A DNA stretch of 64,000 nt, from positions 1 to 64,000 of the forward strand of contig NZ_BOOA01000007.1 in assembly GCF_016862995.1 (NCBI RefSeq), given 5' to 3'. How positions within the stretch are numbered: the stretch's first letter is position 1; each line of letters begins with the position of its first letter. Positions 53,723-60,976 of this stretch are shown piece by piece. Source of the stretch: Acrocarpospora phusangensis (lineage in GTDB: Bacteria; Actinomycetota; Actinomycetes; Streptosporangiales; Streptosporangiaceae). A program made the position numbers and the translations under genes. The notes under the pieces are model-generated. The model was not told the origin of the DNA. It ran no database searches and saw only the letters and a program-made list of their open reading frames with translations.

Positions 53723-55570
53723 GTGCCGGACGGACGGGTGAGCCGTGTGGCGACGGGAGGGGAAGGCGTGACCGTGGAAGCCGCCGGAGCCGGTGCGGAC
53801 GTCGGAGCCGGGGTCGGGGCCGGTGCCGGCCTGTCGGCCGAGATGGTCGGCCGCGTGCTGGGCACGCAGTCCGCCTCGCCGCTGTCCTTCTGGATCGGCC
53901 TGGAGGCGGGCAAGGTCGTCCAGCTCGACGACGTCGTGGTCACCAGACGCGAGGTGCCGGGCTACGGCCCGGTGCTGGTCGCGGGCATCGTGACCACGGT
54001 CGAGGCGCGCCACGAGGGGGCGGCGTTCGACTCGGACGTGTTCCTGATCGCCGAGGGCAGCCTGCCGGCTGCGGTCGTGGAGGTGGCCGAGGTCAAGGTC
54101 ACCCGGATCGAGCCCGAGGTGTTCGTGCCGCCGCTGCCCGGCGCCCCCGCCTACCGGGCCCAGGGCGCGGAGCGCGACCAGGCGCTCTACTTCGACGTCA
54201 TGGAGCGCCGCATCCCGATGGGGCTCGGCCGGGACGGGCTGCCCGCGTTCGTGAACTTCGACTTCCTGGACGGGACCAGGGGCGCCCACGTCTCGATCTC
54301 CGGCGTCTCCGGCGTGGCCACCAAGACCTCCTTCGCCACCTTCCTGCTCTACTCGATCTTCCATTCGGGCACGCTGGGGGCGGAGGCCGCCAACACCAAG
54401 GCGCTGATCTTCTCGGTCAAGGGCGAGGACCTGCTCTTCCTCGACTACGACAACACCCGGCTGGACGACCCGGCCAGGGATCAGTACGCGCGGCTCGGGC
54501 TGCCCGCGCGGCCGTTCAAGAGCGTGCACGTGTTCGCGCCCCCGCGTCCGGGCGACCCCAACGCGGTCCCGCACGTGTCGGCCAGGACCCGCGGCGTGAG
54601 CGCCTTCTACTGGACGCTGGCGAGCTTCGTCGAGCAGGAGCTGCTGCGCTTCGTGTTCGCCGACGCCGACGACGAGCGCGCGCAGTACAGCCTGCTGATC
54701 GGCCAGATGGCGGCCAGGCTGCGGGCCGCCGCCCAGCCCGCGGGGGACTCCGGCGCGATCCGCTTCGAGGACGGGCCGGTCTGCCGGACGTACCAGGATC
54801 TGGTGGACTTCATCGACGACCGGCTCACCGACGAGGGCACCCGGGTGGCCTGGACCGGCGCGCCCATGCCGCTGGGCACCATCAACGCCTTCCTGCGGCG
54901 GCTCAGGACCTCGATCCGGTCGCTGTCGCCGATCGTCAGGGGCGACCTGCCGCCCGGGAAGCCGCACACCATCGCCACCTCCGACGCCCAGGTCTCCATC
55001 GTGGACCTGCACAACCTGCCCGAGCGGGCCCAGCGTTTCGTCGTCGGCGTCGTGCTGCGCGGCGAGTTCGCCCGCAAGGAGAGCACCGGCTCGGCCCGCC
55101 CGCTGCTGTTCGTCGTGCTGGACGAGCTGAACAAGTACGCGCCGCGCGAGGGCGACTCGCCGATCAAGGAGATCCTGCTGGACGTGGCCGAACGCGGCCG
55201 TTCCCTCGGCGTCATCCTGATCGGCGCCCAGCAGACCGCCTCCGAGGTGGAGCGCCGCATCGTCGCCAACTGCGCCGTCCGGGTGGCCGGACGCCTCGAC
55301 CCCGCCGAGGCCGCCCGCGCCGAGTACGGCTGGCTGCCCGCCACCGCCAGGGAACGTGCCACCATCGCCAAGCCCGGCACGATGTTCGTGGCGCAGCCGG
55401 AGATCCCCGTCCCGCTCGCCGTGTCCTTCCCGTTCCCGGCCTGGGCCACCCGCCCGGCCGAGGCGGCGGTCCTGCCCGCCCTCGGGTCGGGTTCCTCCCG
55501 TGCCGCCCCGGCCGACCCGTTCGCCGGCCTGACCGCCGTGGCCCCGGAGGATGACATCCCGCCCTTCTAA
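53723..55570 (+). CDS. HerA-like DNA translocase ATPase
   Basis: 615 residues of the HerA/FtsK superfamily. An N-terminal HAS-barrel-like region (SPLSFWIGLEAGKVVQLDDV, VLVAGIVTTVEAR) precedes the ATPase core with an unusual Walker A (ISGVSGVATKTSFA), Walker B LLFVVLDELNKYAP and an arginine/sensor segment VILIGAQQTASEVERRI. In archaea HerA pumps DNA for the NurA nuclease in double-strand-break end resection with Mre11-Rad50. The following genes encode exactly those partners, so the same role is likely. A short Ala/Gly-rich stretch precedes the domain. Confidence 0.85.
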   Translation: MPDGRVSRVATGGEGVTVEAAGAGADVGAGVGAGAGLSAEMVGRVLGTQSASPLSFWIGLEAGKVVQLDDVVVTRREVPGYGPVLVAGIVTTVEARHEGAAFDSDVFLIAEGSLPAAVVEVAEVKVTRIEPEVFVPPLPGAPAYRAQGAERDQALYFDVMERRIPMGLGRDGLPAFVNFDFLDGTRGAHVSISGVSGVATKTSFATFLLYSIFHSGTLGAEAANTKALIFSVKGEDLLFLDYDNTRLDDPARDQYARLGLPARPFKSVHVFAPPRPGDPNAVPHVSARTRGVSAFYWTLASFVEQELLRFVFADADDERAQYSLLIGQMAARLRAAAQPAGDSGAIRFEDGPVCRTYQDLVDFIDDRLTDEGTRVAWTGAPMPLGTINAFLRRLRTSIRSLSPIVRGDLPPGKPHTIATSDAQVSIVDLHNLPERAQRFVVGVVLRGEFARKESTGSARPLLFVVLDELNKYAPREGDSPIKEILLDVAERGRSLGVILIGAQQTASEVERRIVANCAVRVAGRLDPAEAARAEYGWLPATARERATIAKPGTMFVAQPEIPVPLAVSFPFPAWATRPAEAAVLPALGSGSSRAAPADPFAGLTAVAPEDDIPPF

Positions 55571-55673
55571 CTCATACGGCAGCCGTCACGAGCCGCACGA
55601 CAGTCCGGCCACGACGACCCGCCCACTTCAGGTCCGCAGGAAGCCCGCCCGACAGCGCCATGACAGGAGTCCG

Positions 55674-56825
55674 ATGAAGATCCTTCACACCGCCGACTGG
55701 CATGTGGGCAAGGTGCTCAAGGGGCGCGGCCGGATCGACGAGCACAGGGCGGTGCTGCGGGAGCTGGTGGGGATCGCGCGGAGCGAGGACGTGGACGCGG
55801 TGATCGTGGCCGGGGACCTGTTCGACACCTCCGCGCCCACGCCGGAGGCGCAGGCCCTGGTCATGCCCGCCCTGATGGCGCTCAGGGAGGACGGCCGCCA
55901 GGTGGTGGTGCTGGCGGGCAACCACGACAATCCGTACCTGCTGGATGTGTACCGGCCGGTGCTGGGGGCGCTGGGCATTCACGTGCTGGGCACGTTCCGG
56001 CGGCCCGACGGCGGCGGGGTGATCACGTTCACGGCGCGGTCCGGCGAGCCGGTGCGGCTGGCGGTGCTGCCGTTCCTGTCCCACCGGCACGTGGTCCGCG
56101 CCGCCGAGGCGCTGACCGAGACCGCGGCCGAGCACAACCGCGGCTACGCCGAACGGTTCGGCCAGCTCGCGTCGGCGCTGACCGCCGGATTCACGCCCGA
56201 CACCGTGAACCTGGTGACCACGCACGGAACCCTGCCGGGAGGGAAGTTCGGCGGCGGCGAGCGTGAGGCGCAGTCGATCTTCTCCTACTACTTCGAGGCC
56301 ACCGCCTTCCCTTCCACCACCCAGTACGCGGCCCTCGGCCACCTCCACCGCCGCCAGCAGATGCCCGGCCCCTGCCCGATCTGGTACAGCGGATCGCCCC
56401 TCGCGGTCGATTTCGGCGAGGAACGCAACACGCCGGGCGTGCTGCTGGTCACCGTCGAGCCCGGCAGCCCGGCCGTGGTCCGCGAGGTGGCGATCACGTC
56501 GGCCCGGCAGCTGGCCACCGTGACCGGCACGCTCGGCGAGCTGGAGGCGATGGCCGCCGACCTGGCCGGAGCCTGGCTGCGGGTGATCGTGGCCGAGAAG
56601 CCCCGGCCCGGGCTGGCCGACATCGTGAGGGAACTGCTGCCCGATGCGCTCCAAGTCGACCTGCACGAGCAGTTCCGGCCCACCCAGGCCAGACGCCGGG
56701 ACAGTTCCGGCGCGGCCTCACGTGGGCCACGGGACCTGTTCCGCGACTATCTCGGCGCCACCGGACGCGACGATCCCCGGGTCGCGGCCCTCTTCGACCG
56801 CCTGCACGACGAGGTGACCAGCTGA
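55674..56825 (+). CDS. sbcD: exonuclease SbcD (Mre11-type nuclease)
   Basis: 383 residues with the full metallophosphoesterase set: LHTADWHVGKVLKGR (Asp, His), VAGDLFDTSAPTPEA, AGNHDNPYLL, THGTLPGGKFGG and LGHLHRRQQM. A capping and Rad50-binding C-terminus follows (QLATVTGTLGELEAMAADLA). AGGAG precedes the ATG at 55674. The stop overlaps the SbcC start. It forms the nuclease part of the SbcCD complex that trims DNA ends and hairpins. Confidence 0.95.
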   Translation: MKILHTADWHVGKVLKGRGRIDEHRAVLRELVGIARSEDVDAVIVAGDLFDTSAPTPEAQALVMPALMALREDGRQVVVLAGNHDNPYLLDVYRPVLGALGIHVLGTFRRPDGGGVITFTARSGEPVRLAVLPFLSHRHVVRAAEALTETAAEHNRGYAERFGQLASALTAGFTPDTVNLVTTHGTLPGGKFGGGEREAQSIFSYYFEATAFPSTTQYAALGHLHRRQQMPGPCPIWYSGSPLAVDFGEERNTPGVLLVTVEPGSPAVVREVAITSARQLATVTGTLGELEAMAADLAGAWLRVIVAEKPRPGLADIVRELLPDALQVDLHEQFRPTQARRRDSSGAASRGPRDLFRDYLGATGRDDPRVAALFDRLHDEVTS

Positions 56826-59578
56826 TGCGCCCGATCCGGCTCTACCTGGAGAACTTCGGCAGCTTCCGCGAACCGGTGGAGGTGGACTTCGCCGACGTCG
56901 ACTACTTCGCCCTGGTGGGGGCCACCGGCTCCGGCAAGAGCACCGTGATCGACGCCATCTGCTTCGCCCTGTACGGGACCGTCCCCCGCTGGGGCAAGGA
57001 GAACGTGGTCGCGTACGCGCTGGCGCCGTCCGCGACGTCGGGCCGGGTGGCTCTGGTCTTCGAGGTGTCCGGGCGTCGGCACGGTGTCGTACGGACCCTG
57101 CTGCGGGACGCCAGGAACAGCGTGCGCACGAAGGAGGCCAGGCTCGACGAGCTCGATCCCGCCGTGCCGCCCGCGTCGCCGATGGCCGATCTGCTGGCCG
57201 GGGTGCGAAACGCGGTGGCCGAAGGCGAGAACGTCTCGGCCGAGGTGCAGCACATCACCGGGCTCGAATACAAGTTCTTCACCCAGTGCGTGGTGCTCCC
57301 GCAGGGCCGCTTCGCCGAGTTCCTCCACGCCCAGCCGCGCGAACGCCAGGACCTCCTGGTCCAGTTGCTGGACGCCGACGTCTACGAGCGCATCCGGCAG
57401 CGGGCCGTCCGCGAGGAGGACACGGCACGGCAGCACGCCACCTTCGCCCGCAACGAGCTCGACCGCCTGGCCGGAGCCGACGAAGCGGCCGAACAGGCCG
57501 CCGCCGCGCGCTTCGAGGCGCTGAAGGAGCTGGCCGCCCGCCTGGGCGACGACCTGACGGCGCTCACCGCCCACGACGAGACCGTGCGCCGGCTCCAGGA
57601 GGAGCAGCAGGCCGCTGCGGGCGCCCTGGCCACGCTGACGCGGCTGTCCATGCCCGCCGACGTCCCCGGCCTGGCCGACGGCCTGCGCGCCGCAGAGGAC
57701 GCGGTACGCGCGGCGGCGGCCGACGTCGCGGCCCTGGAGGAGCAGGAGCAACAGGCCGAACGCCGCCTCACCGACCTGGGCGACCGGTCGGCGCTGGGCG
57801 ATCGCGCCAACCTCCTGGAGCACTACCTCCGCGTCGCCGCCCAGGAGGCCCAGGCGCGCGCCGACGCCGACCGCGCCGCGGCGGCCCTCCCCGCGCTCAT
57901 CGAACGCACCGCGACGGCGGAACGCGCCCTGGCCGACGCCGAGCGGGCCCGCGACCGACTCCGCACCGCGCACGCCGGCGCCGAGGTGGCCCACAGCATC
58001 GTCGTCGGCGAGCCCTGCCCGGCTTGCCTGCGCCCCGTGACCGAGCTTCCGCACCACCCCGCCCTCGCGGGCCTGGGGGCCGCCGAGAACGCCGTCAGAT
58101 CCGCCCGCAAACACGCCGAGGACGCCCGTACCCACCACGGCAAGGCCACCGCCGAAGCCGACCTCCTCACCCGCCACGCCACCACCCTCACCACCGAGGT
58201 GTCCGCCCTCCTCCGCCAGGTCGCCGCGGAAGGTACGCGAACGGGAGAATCGGTGCGCGCGGCAGCCGCAAGACCCACGCGTGACGATCACGCGGGGACA
58301 TCGCCGCAGGACGATTCGTCCCCACCCCAGCGGACCGGCCCGGCGTCAACGACCTCACCTGCGGGGGATACGCGGGCCGGGGAAGCGGCGCGTCCGGCGG
58401 TGGAAGGCACCCGAGCCGACCGGACGGAGGGCAGGACCGGAAGGGCGGGGGATACGCGGATCGCGGAAGCGGCGCGCGCGGCGGACGGCGTCCAGATCGA
58501 CGCGATGGAGGGTGCGCGGATACGGGAGGCGGTGCGGGAGGAACTCGCGGAGATCGGGGGACGGCTACAGGCGTTTGACGTGGCCGGTGGGCAGGTGACG
58601 GCCGCGCGGCAGCGGACCCGGCAGGGGAGGGCGGCGCTGGCGGCGGCCGAGCGGACCGCGAGCGGGCTGGGCGGGCGTGCGGACAGGGCGTGGCGGGAGC
58701 TGGAGGCGGCCCGGGACACGGTGGCCGTGTTCAGGCCGCCGCCGGTGGAGCGGGCCGATCTGCACCGGGGCTGGTCGGCGCTGCTGGAGTGGCGCGATCA
58801 GGCGGCGGGTGCCGAGCGGGAGGCGGGGCGCGCGCGGGAAGAGCGGCTCACCGAGGCGCGGCGGGCCCGGGACGCGGAACGCGAAGGGCTGGTGGCCAGG
58901 CTCGCGGAGTACGAGCTGGTGGTGCCGCCGGACTTCACGCCGATGCGGATCGGACAGGCCCTGGCCACCACGGTGGCTCAGGCGGAGAGCCGCCTGGAAC
59001 GGGTCAGGGAGGCCAGGGAGCGGGCCGAACAGCTCGCCGAACAGGTCGCGGACCGGGAGGAGGAGGCCAGAGTCGCGCACGAGCTGTCCCTGCTGCTGCG
59101 GGCCAACCAGTTCGAACGCTGGCTGTGCGCGGAAGCGCTGGAACTCCTCGTCGCCGCCGCCTCCGACACCCTGCGGGCACTCTCCGACGGCCAGTACGAA
59201 CTCGTCCTGGGCGGCAAAGGCGAGATCGAAGTGGTCGACTACGCCGAAGCCGGCATGCGGCGCAACGCCCGTACCCTCTCCGGCGGCGAGACCTTCCAGG
59301 CGGCCCTCGCCCTGGCGCTCGCCCTCTCCGACCAGGTCGCCGGCCTGGCCGCCGCTGCCGCCCGCAGCCTCGACTCCATCTTCCTCGACGAGGGCTTCGG
59401 CACCCTCGACCCCGCCACCCTCGACACCGTCGCCGCCACCCTGGAACGCCTAGCCGCCGGCCAGGAACGCATGATCGGCGTCGTCACCCACGTCCCCGCC
59501 CTCGCCGACCGCGTCCCGGTACGCTACGAGATCACCCGAGACCAGACCGGCTCCCACGTCCAAAGGACCACCCGATGA
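56825..59578 (+). CDS. sbcC: exonuclease SbcC (Rad50-type ATPase)
   Basis: 917-residue SMC-like ATPase. The N-terminal Walker A is GATGSGKSTVIDAICFALYG, the zinc hook is EPCPACLRPVTELPHHP between long coiled coils, and the C-terminal lobe has the signature TLSGGETFQAALALALALSD and Walker B SIFLDEGFGTLD. Between the hook and the second coil (about residues 470-580) is a hydrophilic Thr/Arg/Glu/Gly-rich insertion containing repeated AGDTR and EAAR segments. It should loop out of the coil. The stop codon overlaps a mini-ORF leading to the nurA gene. Confidence 0.95.
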   Translation: MRPIRLYLENFGSFREPVEVDFADVDYFALVGATGSGKSTVIDAICFALYGTVPRWGKENVVAYALAPSATSGRVALVFEVSGRRHGVVRTLLRDARNSVRTKEARLDELDPAVPPASPMADLLAGVRNAVAEGENVSAEVQHITGLEYKFFTQCVVLPQGRFAEFLHAQPRERQDLLVQLLDADVYERIRQRAVREEDTARQHATFARNELDRLAGADEAAEQAAAARFEALKELAARLGDDLTALTAHDETVRRLQEEQQAAAGALATLTRLSMPADVPGLADGLRAAEDAVRAAAADVAALEEQEQQAERRLTDLGDRSALGDRANLLEHYLRVAAQEAQARADADRAAAALPALIERTATAERALADAERARDRLRTAHAGAEVAHSIVVGEPCPACLRPVTELPHHPALAGLGAAENAVRSARKHAEDARTHHGKATAEADLLTRHATTLTTEVSALLRQVAAEGTRTGESVRAAAARPTRDDHAGTSPQDDSSPPQRTGPASTTSPAGDTRAGEAARPAVEGTRADRTEGRTGRAGDTRIAEAARAADGVQIDAMEGARIREAVREELAEIGGRLQAFDVAGGQVTAARQRTRQGRAALAAAERTASGLGGRADRAWRELEAARDTVAVFRPPPVERADLHRGWSALLEWRDQAAGAEREAGRAREERLTEARRARDAEREGLVARLAEYELVVPPDFTPMRIGQALATTVAQAESRLERVREARERAEQLAEQVADREEEARVAHELSLLLRANQFERWLCAEALELLVAAASDTLRALSDGQYELVLGGKGEIEVVDYAEAGMRRNARTLSGGETFQAALALALALSDQVAGLAAAAARSLDSIFLDEGFGTLDPATLDTVAATLERLAAGQERMIGVVTHVPALADRVPVRYEITRDQTGSHVQRTTR
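58230..58560. repeat. imperfect in-frame repeats inside sbcC
   Basis: A GGGGATACGCGG block followed by GAAGCGGCGCG occurs twice about 84 bp apart (near 58362 and 58447), and related ACGCGWRYGG pieces recur on both sides. The encoded segment is low-complexity and charged, in contrast to the leucine-heptad coils around it. Confidence 0.6.
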
Positions 59579-59619
59579 CCCCCACCCCACCGTCCCCGGC
59601 CCGGAAAGCAACCGAATGA
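59575..59619 (+). CDS. 14-residue coupling mini-ORF after sbcC
   Basis: MTPTPPSPARKATE. Its ATG is inside the sbcC stop (ATGA) and its stop overlaps the ATG of the next ORF (ATGA). The start context CGATGACCCCCACCCC is nearly repeated at the next start (GAATGACCCCCGCCCC), pointing to a local duplication. Biological role unknown; re-initiation relay is an inference. Confidence 0.45.
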   Translation: MTPTPPSPARKATE

Positions 59620-59999
59620 CCCCCGCCCCGCATCTCTCGGCCCCCTTCCCGAATCCGCCGGGCCCGGCAGTCGCCCAGAGGACCGGAGATGCGAGCGCCA
59701 CCCTGGATCCGCCTAGCTCGGCCACGTCACGGGGGAGTGCGTCTCTGGGTCCGCTCAGCCGGGCGGTCGTGAGCGCCGCTCTGGATCCGTGTAGGTCGGC
59801 CATGTCAGGGGGGAGTGCGTCTCTGGGTCCGCTTAGCCGGGCGGTCGTGAGCGCCGGTCGGGATCTGCGTGGACTGGCTACATTCCGGGGGAGCGCCATC
59901 CGGCACCCGCTGAGCCCGGCAGCCGTGCGGAGGGCTGGACGTGCCGGTGATGTCGCGAATATGTGTGGTTCGGCTTTTTTCGCGGGGACTGCTGGATGA
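59616..59999 (+). CDS. 127-residue repeat ORF between sbcC and nurA
   Basis: Built largely from three 26-residue repeats whose best-kept part is SASLGPLSRAVVSA, the third copy degenerate. It is joined by ATGA overlaps to the mini-ORF upstream and to nurA downstream, so ribosomes could pass from sbcC to nurA through it. Composition is Ser/Ala/Arg-rich with no recognisable domain. It may be a genuine small protein, or a repeat-expanded intercistronic spacer that has stayed open. Its DNA repeat is described separately. Confidence 0.45.
   Translation: MTPAPHLSAPFPNPPGPAVAQRTGDASATLDPPSSATSRGSASLGPLSRAVVSAALDPCRSAMSGGSASLGPLSRAVVSAGRDLRGLATFRGSAIRHPLSPAAVRRAGRAGDVANMCGSAFFAGTAG
59704..59937. repeat. 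three 78-bp tandem repeats before nurA
   Basis: Copies begin at about 59704, 59782 and 59860. The first two share GGGGGAGTGCGTCTCTGGGT then CCGCT.AGCCGGGCGGTCG almost perfectly; the third is diverged. The period is 26 codons. Confidence 0.8.
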
Positions 60000-60976
60000 G
60001 CACAACACTGCGGCGGCCCGGGTTCACTGTCGATCCCTGGGATCCCGGCTACGCGGCGGCGGTCGCGGTCGAGGCGATGGCCGAGCTTGAGGGCAGTTCG
60101 GCCGAGCTTGATCTGGAGGTGGAGGTTCCCGCCGATCAGTGGCGGCCGGTCACGCCCGCGCCGGGGACCAGTGTGCCCAAGGTGCTGCTGGTCGCCGACG
60201 GGGTGCGCAGGATCGACGCTCGGGTGTGGGTGGACGGCGCGCCGGGGGAGATGCCGGTGGCCGGGATCGCGGCGTCGTACGCTGCGGGGATTGTGCGGTG
60301 TGTCCCGGGTGGTGACACGCCCGCGACACTCGCGGCCGTCGAGGTGCGGCGGGCGCTGTTCAGTTCGGCGCCGAGTGCGCCGGAGGCGGTAACCCCGCTG
60401 GCTGTCTACGAGGCTGAGCAGAGTGGCGACGGCGGGCTCGACGACCTGTCGCTGGCGTTGCAGCGCCGCCTGACCGAGCTTGAAGTGATCCTCGCGACCA
60501 ACTACCGCGCCGAATCGGGTGAGGACGATCTGCTGCTCGTGGACGGTCCCCTGCGCGGCCGTACCCACCTGCCCAGAACCGTTGGGTATGTGAAGACGCA
60601 CCACACCTCGTACCTGCCGAAGCCGCAGGCGGCCGTGGTGCCCGCGCTGACCACCGGCCAGCGCACGCCGGTCTTCCGGATGGGCACCAGCTGGCAGCGC
60701 CACGCCTGGTACGTCAAACTCCCCGTCCGGTCCCGGGCGCCCTGGGCGGGTATCGCCCGCTGCGAGGCCGGAGCCGACCTCACCGGCCCCCAGGCCGCCG
60801 CCCTCGCCGACGCGATCACCCTCGTCCTGCCCTCCATGGCCGGGGTCGACTACAAAGATCCCCGCGCCCCGCAGAACCTGGTCCCGATCGGCGGCCTGGA
60901 GAAACTACTCCGCCACCGCCTCGGCGACCCCGCCCTCCTCTACCGAGCCCTACGCGCGGCAGCCGCCGGATCCTGA
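59996..60976 (+). CDS. nurA: NurA domain nuclease
   Basis: 326 residues with NurA motifs: PKVLLVADGVRRIDARVWVD at the first acidic site, LLLVDGPLRGRTHLP at the second, then GYVKTHHTSYLP and the C-terminal DYKDPRAPQNLVPIGGLEKL. NurA is a ring-shaped 5'-end nuclease that works only with HerA, which is encoded three large genes upstream. The ATG overlaps the stop of the repeat ORF. Its last 37 bases overlap the convergent membrane-protein gene. Confidence 0.85.
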   Translation: MSTTLRRPGFTVDPWDPGYAAAVAVEAMAELEGSSAELDLEVEVPADQWRPVTPAPGTSVPKVLLVADGVRRIDARVWVDGAPGEMPVAGIAASYAAGIVRCVPGGDTPATLAAVEVRRALFSSAPSAPEAVTPLAVYEAEQSGDGGLDDLSLALQRRLTELEVILATNYRAESGEDDLLLVDGPLRGRTHLPRTVGYVKTHHTSYLPKPQAAVVPALTTGQRTPVFRMGTSWQRHAWYVKLPVRSRAPWAGIARCEAGADLTGPQAAALADAITLVLPSMAGVDYKDPRAPQNLVPIGGLEKLLRHRLGDPALLYRALRAAAAGS

